Shown here one piece after another: positions 46,687 to 55,186 of a stretch of DNA of 64,000 nt. Each line of letters opens with the position of its first letter. Positions within the stretch are counted from its first letter, which is position 1. Below the pieces are notes generated by a model, which made no database searches, had not been told where the DNA came from, and saw only the letters and a list, made by a program, of their open reading frames with translations. The position numbers were made by a program, and so were the translations under genes. Source of the DNA: Akkermansia muciniphila (GTDB lineage: Bacteria > Verrucomicrobiota > Verrucomicrobiia > Verrucomicrobiales > Akkermansiaceae); the NCBI RefSeq assembly GCF_018709685.1, contig NZ_JABDHQ010000011.1, positions 37,695 to 101,694 on the forward strand. The letters are read 5' to 3'.

Positions 46687-48402
46687 TTAACGGCCCCTGT
46701 TTCCGCGGGAGAAACCGCCGGAGGACCTGCCGCCAAAGCCCGGTTTGCGAAAACCTCCTTCACGGCGCTGGAAACCTCCCTCGCGACGGTCTCCTCCGAA
46801 ACCGCCTTCACGGCGCTGGAAGCCACCCTCACGACGGTCTCCTCCGAAACCGCCTTCACGGCGCTGGAAGCCTCCTTCGCGACGGTCTCCTCCGAAACCG
46901 CCTTCGCGGCGCTGGAAGCCTCCTTCACGGCGGTCACCTCCGAACCCGCCTTCACGGCGTTTGAAGCCTCCCTCGCGGCGGTCTCCTCCAAATCCGCCTT
47001 CACGGCGCTGGAAGCCTCCTTCGCGACGGTCACCACCGAATCCGCCTTCACGGCGCTGGAAACCTCCTTCGCGACGGTCTCCTCCGAAACCGCCTTCGCG
47101 GCGCTGGAAGCCACCTTCACGACGGTCACCACCGAATCCGCCTTCGCGGCGCTGGAACCCACCCTCACGGCGATCTCCACCAAATCCGCCTTCACGGCGT
47201 TTGAAGCCTCCCTCGCGACGGTCTCCTCCGAATCCGCCTTCACGGCGCTGAAAGCCTCCTTCGCGGCGGTCTCCTCCGAATCCGCCTTCACGGCGCTGGA
47301 AGCCTCCTTCGCGGCGGTCTCCTCCGAATCCGCCTTCACGGCGTTTGAAGCCTCCCTCGCGGCGGTCTCCTCTGAATCCGCCTTCACGGCGCTGGAAGCC
47401 TCCTTCACGACGATTTCCACCGAATCCGCGTTCACGGGGACGGAACCCGGAATCATCCCGAAGGTCTTCACCTTCCTTGATTTCATCCTCGTCCTCCGTA
47501 TCCGCAAAGCGGGTCTTCATTTCCGGAGTAGGTTCATAAGAATCCCCGGCTTCAAAATCTTCCGGATTAAATACATAACCTTCATCGGAATCAGCGTTCT
47601 TCCCGCTCTGTTCTCCCTTGGCGGAAGTCCCGGCGACAAGCTGGGAAGCGCCCAGGTACTTGCGCTGGCGGGGAGGATTCTTCAGCAGAAGGGCTACATC
47701 CGCATCATCCAGGAATCTCCAGCTTCCGGGTTCCAGATCACCCCCCCACAGGGAACCGATGCGCACGCGCACCAGCTTGCGGACTCGGAGGCCCAGGCAC
47801 TGGAACATCTGGCGCACCTGGCGCTTCAGCCCCTGTTCCAGAACAATGCAGGCACGGCGCGCGGAAGCGCGGCAGACGTACTTGGCCTTGGCATTGCCTT
47901 CCGGAATGCGGACTCCGCGCAGGAACTGCATCAGCACGGAATTGTCAAAATTCTGATCTACCGTCACCCAGTATTCCTTCTCAATCCCGCCGGTGGGGTG
48001 GGAAAGGGTCTGGGTCAGTTCCCCCTTGTTCGTCATGATCAGGAGGCCTTCGGAATCGGCATCCAGCCGTCCCACGTAATTCAAATGGCGCAGGCGCGGC
48101 GGCAGCAGGTCGTAAACAGTGCCTATGGCCCCCTGGGCTTCACGGCTGCATACGTACCCGCGGGGCTTGTTCAACAGCACCACGACTTCCTCCATGGGGG
48201 TCATGTGGCGGCCGTCCACTTTCACGAAATCTTTCTCCGTCACCCTCATTCCGGGCGTATCAATAACCTTCCCGTTCACTTCCACGCGTCCTTCCTCAAT
48301 CAGTCTGTCGGCCACCCGGCGGGAATCAATGCCGCAGGATGCGAGGAATTTATTAATGCGGATACCTCCGTTTTCTTCGGAGCCATGTTGTTCTTCACTC
48401 AT
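46687..48402 (-). CDS. rRNA pseudouridine synthase (RluB/RsuA type) with long Arg/Gly-rich repeat tail
   Basis: 571 residues, over twice the family length. An S4 RNA-binding domain (14-60, INKFLASCGIDSRRVADRLI) precedes the synthase domain (75-245), with catalytic Asp114 in GRLDADSEGLL and the family motifs KPRGYV and GLKRQVRQMF. An acidic linker (260-320) leads to a tail of 14 near-identical 16-residue units, GGFGGDRREGGFQRRE, ending GGRSSGGFSRGNRGR. The catalytic part isomerises uridine in 23S or 16S rRNA. The tail resembles RGG-type RNA-binding segments of RNA helicases and is probably disordered. Leads an operon with the Sel1 gene and perhaps tatA. Confidence 0.88.
   Translation of the reverse strand: MSEEQHGSEENGGIRINKFLASCGIDSRRVADRLIEEGRVEVNGKVIDTPGMRVTEKDFVKVDGRHMTPMEEVVVLLNKPRGYVCSREAQGAIGTVYDLLPPRLRHLNYVGRLDADSEGLLIMTNKGELTQTLSHPTGGIEKEYWVTVDQNFDNSVLMQFLRGVRIPEGNAKAKYVCRASARRACIVLEQGLKRQVRQMFQCLGLRVRKLVRVRIGSLWGGDLEPGSWRFLDDADVALLLKNPPRQRKYLGASQLVAGTSAKGEQSGKNADSDEGYVFNPEDFEAGDSYEPTPEMKTRFADTEDEDEIKEGEDLRDDSGFRPRERGFGGNRREGGFQRREGGFRGDRREGGFKRREGGFGGDRREGGFQRREGGFGGDRREGGFQRREGGFGGDRREGGFKRREGGFGGDRREGGFQRREGGFGGDRREGGFQRREGGFGGDRREGGFQRREGGFGGDRREGGFQRREGGFGGDRREGGFKRREGGFGGDRREGGFQRREGGFGGDRREGGFQRREGGFGGDRREGGFQRREGGFGGDRREGGFQRREGGFRKPGFGGRSSGGFSRGNRGR
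46750..47440. repeat. 48-bp tandem repeat array, about 14 units, inside the pseudouridine synthase gene
   Basis: Each 48-base unit encodes one 16-residue repeat. Units differ mainly in synonymous positions and in a Gln/Lys exchange (units 2, 5 and 10 carry Lys). Because unit length is a multiple of three, several other frames remain open across the array on both strands, producing long false reading frames. Confidence 0.9.
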
Positions 48403-48502
48403 ATTGGTATAATGTCCGCTATCTCAGCGGATGGTTTTGTATTGTTTGTATTACGGCAATTTGCGCCCCCAAAAAAAGAGGGAAGGCCTTCTTTGCCGGA
48501 AG

Positions 48503-48538
48503 AAAAAAGCCTCTCGGTTCATAGACATCCGAGAGGCT
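48503..48538 (-). terminator. Terminator after the 51-residue basic protein gene
   Basis: AGCCTCTCGG and CCGAGAGGCT form a 10-bp stem with an 11-base loop. Read on the minus strand it is followed by TTTTTTC. Confidence 0.8.
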
Positions 48539-48609
48539 TCCTGTATTAGGAAAATGACTTGCCGTTCATAACTCCGCCGGGAAACTCTCCGGAGGGGGTA
48601 AAAGCAGGC

Positions 48610-48765
48610 TTAAGCTTCATGCTTGGTCTTCGGCAGGCCGAGGGGGCTTTGGCCCTTCTTCCATTCGCCGCGTTCCTTGAGAAGCTTGACGCGTTCAAAA
48701 CGCTTCAGGACGGAACGCTTGCCGCCTACGGTACCGGTTGCTTTGAGGCTGGAATGCTTGGACAT
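48610..48765 (-). CDS. Small basic protein, Chlamydiae/Verrucomicrobia type
   Basis: Only 51 residues. Reads MSKHSSLKATGTVGGKRSVL, then KRFERVKLLKERGEWKKG, and ends KTKHEA; about 14 Lys/Arg. I recognise it as like the small basic protein family restricted to Chlamydiae and Verrucomicrobia (TIGR04137, from memory). Function is unknown, but size, charge and position among prfB, trmD and an rRNA pseudouridine synthase point to a ribosome- or RNA-associated role. It has its own terminator. Confidence 0.75.
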   Translation of the reverse strand: MSKHSSLKATGTVGGKRSVLKRFERVKLLKERGEWKKGQSPLGLPKTKHEA

Positions 48766-48887
48766 GATCTTGTGTTTTGTAAAAGGTTCAGAAAGGTGCT
48801 TTACACCACCCTCGCGGTGGCAGGCGAGGTCTTATAACGGAAGGCCCCGGTCTTGGCAAGAGAAATTTGACGCGCCGGTCAAATATC

Positions 48888-49607
48888 TCATTCCATGGCA
48901 TCCTCCGGATGCGTCTTCAGCCACTCCCTCCATAAATCCGGACGGTTCAGCCGCGTACGCTCCAGGGACTTCCCGTGCTTCCACTTTTCAATGGCGGGGT
49001 GGTTGCCGCCCAGCAGAATGTCCGGAACGGCCAGCCCGCGGAACACGTTCGGCTTGGTATAGGCGGGAGCCTCCAGAAGACCGTTGGAAAAAGACTCCTC
49101 CACGGAAGAGCGTTCATCCCCCAGCACGCCGGGAATCAGGCGCGCCACGGCATCAATCACCACCACAGCGGCAATCGCCCCGTTCGTGAGAATATAATCC
49201 CCTATGGACAGCTCCACATCCACCAGTTCTTCCACCACGCGGTGGTCCACCCCCTCATAATGCCCGCAAAGGATGATGAGGTGGCCGCCGGATGCGGCCA
49301 GCTCCCCGGCCAGGGACTGATTGAAGGTGCGGCCCTGCGGAGTCATCAGCACCACGCGCGTCTCCGGCCTGCGGAGCTCCTCCACGGCGGCAAAAATGGG
49401 TTCCGGTTTCAGCAGCATGCCCTGCCCGCCTCCGCAAAGGTAGTCGTCCGTCTTGCGGTGTTTGTCCACCGTCCAGTCACGGATGTTATGGCAGCGCACC
49501 TCCACCAGCCCCTTTTCACGGGCCTTCCCCAGGATACTGCCGCCCAGGGGGGCTTCCACCATCTCCGGGAACAGGGACAGAACGTCAATAATCAGTTCAG
49601 CGGCCAT
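48888..49607 (-). CDS. trmD: tRNA (guanine-37-N1)-methyltransferase
   Basis: 239 residues, normal TrmD length. IDVLSLFPEMV at the start, DDYLCGGGQGMLLKPEP, the knotted SAM site LCGHYEGVDHRV and IGDYILTNGAIAA, then helical C-terminal RPDLWREW. In most TrmD the knot reads GDYVLTGGE; here LTNGA is a mild variant. It methylates G37 of tRNAs such as tRNA-Pro(CGG), one of which lies in this window, and prevents frameshifting. 11 bases downstream of prfB, so co-transcribed. Confidence 0.95.
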   Translation of the reverse strand: MAAELIIDVLSLFPEMVEAPLGGSILGKAREKGLVEVRCHNIRDWTVDKHRKTDDYLCGGGQGMLLKPEPIFAAVEELRRPETRVVLMTPQGRTFNQSLAGELAASGGHLIILCGHYEGVDHRVVEELVDVELSIGDYILTNGAIAAVVVIDAVARLIPGVLGDERSSVEESFSNGLLEAPAYTKPNVFRGLAVPDILLGGNHPAIEKWKHGKSLERTRLNRPDLWREWLKTHPEDAME

Positions 49608-49618
49608 AAGGGAAACCT

Positions 49619-50738
49619 TCAGCGTTCGCGCTTGTGGCCGCGCAGCATGGCCTCAATAAAGGGGTCCAGGTTGCCGTCCATCACGTCCTGAATATTGCCG
49701 GACTCCACGCCCGTGCGCAAATCTTTGACCATCTGGTAAGGCTGGAAGACATAGGAACGAATCTGGTTGCCCCAGCCGATGTCCCCCTTCTCACTATACT
49801 GGCGGTCGGCTTCAGCCTGCTTTTTGTCTTCCTCAATCTGGTACAGCTTGGCGCGCAGCATGTTCATGGCCTCCTCCTTGTTCCGGAGCTGGCTGCGCTC
49901 GTTCTGGCAGGCCACAATCACTCCGGAGGGAATGTGCGTGATGCGCACGGCGGTTTCCACCTTGTTCACATTCTGGCCGCCCTTGCCGCCGGAACGGTAG
50001 GTGTCCACCTTCAAATCCTTATCCAGAATCTCAATATTGATGGAATCGGAAACTTCCGGCGTGGCATCCAGGGAAGCGAAGGAAGTGTGCCGCTTCCCTG
50101 CGGAATCAAAGGGAGAAATGCGCACCAGGCGGTGAATGCCGCGCTCATTCTTCAAATAACCATAGGCGTACTCTCCATCCACCTTCAAGGTCACGGAACG
50201 GATGCCGGCGTCATCCCCGTCCGTACTTTCCAGATAAGTCACGGAAAAACCGCGGCGCTCACACCAGCGGATATACATGCGCAGCAGCATGGACGCCCAG
50301 TCACAGGCTTCCGTGCCGCCGGCTCCGGCGTGGATGGTCACGTAACAGGAGGCTTGGTCCTGCGGACTGTTCAGCAAAGTCAGCAGCTCAAAATCCGCCA
50401 GGGATTTCTGCCATTTGGCAAACTCCTCCACGGCCTCGCGGCCCAAGTCGTCGTCGTCCGCCTCCTGGGCCAGTTCAATGGTGGCGTCAATATCCTCCAG
50501 CCTGGACTTCAGCCTGGAAAAGGCCTCCATTCTGTGTTTCAAGGGGTTCACTTCCGCCATCAGCGCCCGGGCGGCATTCTGGTCATCCCAGAAATCCGGT
50601 GCGCTCATGCGTTCGTCCAACTCGGCCACTCGTTGTTGAATGCCGGCCAGGTCAAAGATAGCTCCCGAGCTCGGAAAGACGGCTGTGCAAAGCAGCCGTG
50701 TCGAGCGCCGAGAGATCTGCAGCGATATGGGGATCCAT
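49619..50738 (-). CDS. prfB: Peptide chain release factor 2, programmed +1 frameshift
   Basis: Two joined frames. The first opens at ATG 50738 and reads 28 codons (MDPHIAADLSALDTAALHSR... to SYL), reaching CTT TGA at 50657-50652. Skipping T50654 gives CTT GAC, and the second frame runs from 50653 to 49619. The slip site CTTTGAC and the GGGAG four bases before it match the autoregulatory frameshift of E. coli prfB. The product is 372 residues with SPF (UGA/UAA recognition) and the GGQ motif in RSGGKGGQNVN. It releases peptides at UGA and UAA. Operon with trmD. One-frame gene callers will mis-start this gene. Confidence 0.95.
50652..50666 (-). promoter_or_regulatory. prfB: Programmed +1 frameshift site of prfB
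   Basis: On the minus strand it reads GGGAGCTATCTTTGA, an internal Shine-Dalgarno-like GGGAG, four bases, then CTT and in-frame TGA. When RF2 is scarce the ribosome slips +1 on CTT. Confidence 0.93.
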
Positions 50739-50981
50739 GCGCGGGAACCTACCACGAAACGGCTGAACGGAAAAGGGCAAAATACCAATTCCCGCGGTCA
50801 TGCGTTTTCATGGGGAAATTTCCTGTGGAGAACTTCGGAGGGTTTCTTCCAGGACCGGAAAAACGGGCTGCAAAGCTTGCGCCCCAACCGGGCTTTTCCA
50901 GTTTCCGGCCTTCATCAATTAACAGCCTCCAAAACACAGCGGAGGCTTAATTCAAATCCCGCTGCCACCGGAACTAAACAC

Positions 50982-51383
50982 TTACCGGGCGGAATCCTCC
51001 CCGGCGCCTTCAAAAGGCCGTATCCGGCAGGACTTGAGCTTTTCAATCTCCTCAAAAGTCATGATATGCTCAATCTGGCAGGCAACCTCATTGGCGCGTT
51101 CTTCCGGAAGGGCAAGCTCCTCCCGCAGAAAATCAAACAGGATGCCATGGCTGACAATGATTTTCCCGGCGATCCGGCGTCCCTGGGGGGTCAGCTTGAC
51201 CGGAGCGTACTGCGTATATTCCACCAATCCCATGTCCGCCAGCTGCTTCACGGCAGACGTCACGGAAGGCATCTTTACCTTAAGCATCTCTGCAATATCC
51301 CGCACCTGGGCCGTTCCGCTCTTTTCAGACAGCAGCCCGATGGCCTCCAGATAATCCTCATTGCTCTTGGTCAGCTCCAACAT
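50982..51383 (-). CDS. DtxR/MntR-family metal-dependent transcriptional regulator
   Basis: 133 residues, so without the C-terminal SH3-like domain. The winged-helix DNA-binding part is 1-65 (YLEAIGLLSEKSGTAQVRDI, then SVTSAVKQLADMGLVEY). The dimerisation/metal part follows. Metal-ligand positions coincide numerically with C. diphtheriae DtxR: His79, Cys102, Glu105 and His106 (ACQIEH), with Asp10 at the Met10 position. Cys102 favours iron sensing, whereas MntR has Glu there; the short length is MntR-like. Probably controls iron or manganese uptake; no transporter gene is adjacent. Confidence 0.85.
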   Translation of the reverse strand: MLELTKSNEDYLEAIGLLSEKSGTAQVRDIAEMLKVKMPSVTSAVKQLADMGLVEYTQYAPVKLTPQGRRIAGKIIVSHGILFDFLREELALPEERANEVACQIEHIMTFEEIEKLKSCRIRPFEGAGEDSAR

Positions 51384-51452
51384 GGTATAAGAGAACAGTT
51401 AATCCCTTAGGCGAAACTAACTCAAGACTTTTTCCATTCAAATTTGGAATGA

Positions 51453-51491
51453 GAAAAAAAACCGCCGCGAATATCACTATTCGCGGCGGTT
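51453..51491 (-). terminator. Terminator of rpsA
   Basis: ACCGCCGCGAATA and TATTCGCGGCGGT form a perfect 13-bp stem with a 4-base loop. On the minus strand it is followed by TTTTTTTT, 30 bases after the rpsA stop. Confidence 0.9.
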
Positions 51492-51520
51492 AAATCAATC
51501 AGTGAATTACGGAGATAAGC

Positions 51521-53209
51521 TTACTTCTCTTCAGAAGGGCTCCATTCCTCGTTTTCACGGGTAGCCAGGTTGAAGGCGTGTTCCAGACCCACCATGTCGC
51601 TGCTCGGGCGGAGAGCTTCAAAGGAGGCGGTTTCACGGCGGAGCTGTTCGGTATCGTAATTGACGGCCTTAATGGAAAGACCGATGCGGCGTTCGATGCT
51701 GTCCACCTTGATCACGCGGGCGGTGATTTCATCACCAACCTTGATCACGTCCTTCACGCGTTCCACGTGGTCTTCGCTAAGCTGGGAGATGTGAATCAGG
51801 CCGTCGATGTCCCCGTTCAGGTTCACAAAGGCGCCGAAGCTGGCGATCTTGGCCACCTGCCCGGTCACCATGTCGCCCACCTTGAAGCGGTCGTTGATGG
51901 ATTCCCACGGATCGGACTCAAGCTGCTTGATGCCAAGGGAGACACGCTGGTCTTCCTTCTTGATTTCCAGAACGATGGCTTCCACTTCGTCGCCCTTCTT
52001 GAGGACTTCGGAGGGGTGGTTGATCTTGCGGGTCCAGCTCATGTCGGACACGTGGATCATGCCGTCGATGCCTTCTTCCAGGCCCACAAAGGCGCCGTAG
52101 GGAGTAAGGTTGCGGACCTGCCCCTTGATAACGGTGCCGATCGGGAAGCGGGATTCGATATCCGCCCAGGGATTGTCTTCCAGCTGGCGGACGCCGAGGG
52201 AGATTTTCTGTTCCTTCACGGAAATGGAAAGCACCACGGCTTCGATTTCCTGGTCCAGCTTCAGCACGTCGCTCGGACGGGTGATTCTCTTGACCCAGGA
52301 CAGTTCGGAAACGTGCACCAGGCCTTCCACGCCCTTTTCCAGCTCCACGAAAGCGCCGTAAGGCAGGAGCTTGGTCACGCGGCCCTTGACATGGGAGTTG
52401 ATCGGGTACTTGCGTTCGATGTCCGCCCAGGGGTTGTCCGTCATCTGCTTCAGACCCAGGGAAACGCGTTCCTTTTCACGGTCCACTTCCAGAATCACGA
52501 CTTCCAGGGACTGGCCGATGTGGAGCATTTCGCTCGGGTGGTTCACGCGGCCCCAGCTCATATCCGTGATATGAAGCAGGCCGTCCATGCCGCGGAGGTC
52601 GACAAAGGCGCCGAAGTCCGTGATGTTCTTCACGAGGCCTTCCACCTTGTCGCCTTCCTTGACGGTTTCAAGGAAGCGCTGGCGCTGGTCGGCGCGTTCG
52701 GCTTCGATCACTTCGCGGCGGGAAAGGACGATGTTCTTGCGGTCGTCGTTCACTTTGACGATCTTGAACTCGTAAACCTTGCCCACGTATTCGTTCAGGT
52801 CGCGCGGAGGAATGATATCCACCTGGGAACCGGGGAGGAAGGCTTCCACGCCAACGTTGACCATAAGGCCGCCCTTGACGACGCTCTTCACTTTACCCTT
52901 AACCAGGCCGCCATCGCGGTACACGCCCACGATCTTATCCCAGTTCTGCTTATGGGCGGCCTTTTCCTTGGAAAGGACGACGATGCCTTCGTCGTTTTCG
53001 AGGCGTTCCAGAAGGACCTCGATCTGGTCCCCCACTTCAATCTCCTCGTCTTCAAACTCGGAAATGGAAATAGCGCCTTCGGACTTGTAGCCGATGTCCA
53101 CCAAAACGACTTGGGGACGGATTTCCTGGATGGTTCCGGTAACGATGGAACCTTCACGCAATTCGCGGAACTTGCTGTCAATAAGTTCCGCCAGTTCAGT
53201 TGTGCTCAT
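51521..53209 (-). CDS. rpsA: 30S ribosomal protein S1
   Basis: 562 residues with six S1/OB repeats: about 20-88, 107-170, 190-260, 277-347, 364-434 and 450-520. The first two are the divergent ribosome-anchoring type. Domains 3-6 carry the typical GxVxxxxxxGAFVxLxxxxxGLxHxS pattern, for example GAFVDLRGMDGLLHI. It delivers mRNAs to the 30S subunit, important where Shine-Dalgarno sequences are weak, as in most genes here. Single-gene unit with a very strong terminator. Confidence 0.96.
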   Translation of the reverse strand: MSTTELAELIDSKFRELREGSIVTGTIQEIRPQVVLVDIGYKSEGAISISEFEDEEIEVGDQIEVLLERLENDEGIVVLSKEKAAHKQNWDKIVGVYRDGGLVKGKVKSVVKGGLMVNVGVEAFLPGSQVDIIPPRDLNEYVGKVYEFKIVKVNDDRKNIVLSRREVIEAERADQRQRFLETVKEGDKVEGLVKNITDFGAFVDLRGMDGLLHITDMSWGRVNHPSEMLHIGQSLEVVILEVDREKERVSLGLKQMTDNPWADIERKYPINSHVKGRVTKLLPYGAFVELEKGVEGLVHVSELSWVKRITRPSDVLKLDQEIEAVVLSISVKEQKISLGVRQLEDNPWADIESRFPIGTVIKGQVRNLTPYGAFVGLEEGIDGMIHVSDMSWTRKINHPSEVLKKGDEVEAIVLEIKKEDQRVSLGIKQLESDPWESINDRFKVGDMVTGQVAKIASFGAFVNLNGDIDGLIHISQLSEDHVERVKDVIKVGDEITARVIKVDSIERRIGLSIKAVNYDTEQLRRETASFEALRPSSDMVGLEHAFNLATRENEEWSPSEEK

Positions 53210-53510
53210 TTAAATGGTTGATGAGTTAGTATTGCCGATTTTTCTCATGGCCCCTTATTGGCCGGCGGGCAATCGGGGCGCCTTCCCCCGCCGGGCGAAA
53301 AATCGGTTGCCTTCAATACCAGTTCCAGGCAAGAACTCAAGGCTTTTCTTGAAAACTCCTTCCGATTTTTTCCCGCCCCTGCGGCGCCCCGCCGGACAAC
53401 GACGAAAACGAGCGTACAAAAACCTTGTAGCCCTTCCTTCCCATGTTAAATTCCGGTTAATGAAAAAATGCGGAACCTCCGCATTCATCAACCATCCCTG
53501 CCGCAACGCC
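53210..53510. other. Divergent upstream region of rpsA and the nitroreductase gene
   Basis: 301 bases with no gene. It should hold both promoters. A small dyad, ATGCGGA-ACC-TCCGCAT (53468-53484), has an A-run on its left, so it reads as a weak terminator toward rpsA on the minus strand. AT content rises around 53405-53470, where promoter elements are likely, but I cannot fix them. Confidence 0.5.
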
Positions 53511-54092
53511 ATGAAAAAAATCATCCTTGCCCTGATCGCCGCCGGGCTGTCCTCCACAGCCCTTCTTCACGCCGCGGAAACCGTCAAACTGGACAAGCCG
53601 GACCTGGAACGGGGAGCGCCCGTTATGAAAGCCCTGTCCGACCGTCAATCCATCCGAAGCTTCTCTGAAAAAATGCTCTCTCAAAAGGATCTGTCAGACC
53701 TGCTCTGGGCCGCCAACGGCGTCAACCGGCAGGAATCCGGGAAACGCACTGCCCCATCCGCCATGAACCGCCAGGACGTCAAAATTTACGTATGCACGCA
53801 GGACGCCTCCTACCTGTATGACCACAAGGCTCACGCCATGGTTCCCGTCAGCGACGGGGACGCGCGCCCGGCGGACGCTCCCGTGTGCCTCGTCCTTGTG
53901 ACGGACACGGCGGAACCATGGGCGGCCATGGATGCGGGCATCGTCTCCCAGAACATCTCCATCTTCTGCTCCGGAACGGGGCTGGCCACCTACCCCCGGG
54001 CCAGCATGAACAAGGATGCCCTGGCAAAGGCCCTGAAACTAGTCTCCCCTCAAACGCCCATGCTCTGCCATCCCGTAGGGTATAAAAAATAA
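53511..54092 (+). CDS. Exported nitroreductase-family protein
   Basis: 193 residues from ATG 53511, with a signal peptide (MKKIILALIAAGLSSTALLHA). The mature part is a short nitroreductase fold: LSDRQSIRSFSEKMLSQKDLSDLLWAANGVNR near the N-terminus (FMN phosphate-binding Arg-x-Ser-x-Arg context) and AAMDAGIVSQNISIFCSGTGLATY. Export is unusual for this mainly cytoplasmic flavoprotein family, although secreted SagB-like members occur in Bacteroidota and Verrucomicrobiota. Substrate unknown. Confidence 0.83.
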   Translation: MKKIILALIAAGLSSTALLHAAETVKLDKPDLERGAPVMKALSDRQSIRSFSEKMLSQKDLSDLLWAANGVNRQESGKRTAPSAMNRQDVKIYVCTQDASYLYDHKAHAMVPVSDGDARPADAPVCLVLVTDTAEPWAAMDAGIVSQNISIFCSGTGLATYPRASMNKDALAKALKLVSPQTPMLCHPVGYKK

Positions 54093-54101
54093 CAACTTCC
54101 G

Positions 54102-54146
54102 GTTCCGTCTGCCGGATGGTCCGGGAGAAGGGCCATCCGGAACCGG
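54102..54146. terminator. Hairpin between convergent genes
   Basis: GGTTCCG plus CCGGATGG pair with CCATCCGG plus CGGAACC, a long imperfect stem between the nitroreductase and GNAT genes. No clear T-tract on either side. Confidence 0.45.
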
Positions 54147-54170
54147 GAGGGAATTCCGTAACCGGCAGAA

Positions 54171-54647
54171 TCAGGGCTCCGGCAGAATATCCACGTAAAT
54201 GCCGGGAGAGCTCCCTTCAATGGGCATCGCGCCCACCGTCCGGGCATAAAATTCCGCAGGCCCTACCCCGCCGATAATCCCGTAGGCATGCCCCAACTCC
54301 CGGAGCGCGTTCAATGCGGAAACCAGCAAAACCTTGCCCACGCCGCTCTTGCGGGACTCCTCCGCAACCCCCATGGGACCGAGAAAGCCGCGCGCCGTCA
54401 CGTCATAGCACGCAAAGCCGAGAATCTTCTTTTCCCGTGTAGCAATATAACAGGAAACAGGCTGGCGGCTAAAGGCGGTCTTTGCCTCACTCACCCACTT
54501 GGGAGAAAAATTCCTCCCCACCCAGTCAGCTACCAGATGGCGTTCATAAACCCCCGGCCGCCGGATCAGAATGCCTTCCTTTCCAAGCTTCCGAAGCTCT
54601 TCTTCAATACCGGGCAAATCATACAGCCGTACCAGCATATCCATCAT
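54171..54647 (-). CDS. GNAT-family N-acetyltransferase
   Basis: 158 residues. The acetyl-CoA binding motif A is present as LGPMGVAEESRKSGVGKVLL, with the preceding strand KKILGFACYDVTARG. The substrate is unknown; the family acetylates amines of small molecules, antibiotics or proteins. Two in-frame ATGs (54647 and 54644) compete. Stands alone, with its promoter next to tRNA-Pro. Confidence 0.82.
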   Translation of the reverse strand: MMDMLVRLYDLPGIEEELRKLGKEGILIRRPGVYERHLVADWVGRNFSPKWVSEAKTAFSRQPVSCYIATREKKILGFACYDVTARGFLGPMGVAEESRKSGVGKVLLVSALNALRELGHAYGIIGGVGPAEFYARTVGAMPIEGSSPGIYVDILPEP

Positions 54648-54741
54648 AACCCCGGCACCCTATCACAACCAAGTTCTGGCGCGAATAAAAAAAACTGGAC
54701 AAACCCTCCTTTCACCCGTAGACTTCGCCGCACCACAACAA

Positions 54742-54840
<99 letters not shown>

Positions 54841-54961
54841 CGGCTTTTTATTGTTTAAATATTGAATCTCTATCAATTTTACACCTTGGCAGCCCTATTC
54901 TTCTATCATCTTGCATTAAGGTGAATAAATCGCGCTATACTGATGAAATTTAACCCCTTGA

Positions 54962-55126
54962 TAGGGCCGAATTCATAGGAGCAACCCCCTAAAAGCCGAG
55001 TCTGAACGGACAGACGTCAAAGCCATTTACAAATTCAGAGGAAAGAACGCCCTTGGAACCGAAGGCCTCAACTCTCTGGAATGCAAAATCAATACCGACA
55101 CAGGAACACTCTACGACATCTAAAAT
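54962..55126 (+). pseudogene. Possible 3' remnant of an unknown gene
   Basis: An open frame ending at TAA 55124-55126 encodes VKAIYKFRGKNALGTEGL and CKINTDTGTLYDI, which looks protein-like, but the frame has no ATG and is blocked by TAG at 54962. It may be the tail of a gene truncated by integration or deletion in the islet. No family identified; a chance frame is not excluded. Confidence 0.3.
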
Positions 55127-55155
55127 CCCAAGGTTGGAGAATGAACCTTCTCCAC

Positions 55156-55186
55156 AAAAAGCCCCGCTCATATTTCATGAGCGGGG
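55156..55186 (-). terminator. Terminator of the islet cassette
   Basis: CCCCGCTCAT and ATGAGCGGGG form a perfect 10-bp stem with a 5-base loop. On the minus strand it is followed by CTTTTTG. It lies 40 bases beyond the stop of the candidate immunity gene. Confidence 0.8.

Noticed and set aside
46750..47440. CRISPR-like array
   Set aside because: Units are contiguous 48-bp coding repeats with no unique spacers, in frame with a protein.
46680..47507. 275-codon minus-strand frame of KADSEETAAKEASSAV repeats
   Set aside because: Alternative frame of the same 48-bp repeat array. The frame linked to the S4 and synthase domains is the real one.
45274..48549. 1091-codon plus-strand open frame
   Set aside because: It is antisense to tatA-side Sel1 and pseudouridine synthase genes. 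It stays open because the 48-bp repeats lack stops in this frame; the product is a compositional artefact (ALEASFATVSSE repeats).
51578..53221. 547-codon plus-strand frame
   Set aside because: Antisense to rpsA; its apparent repeats mirror the S1 domains.
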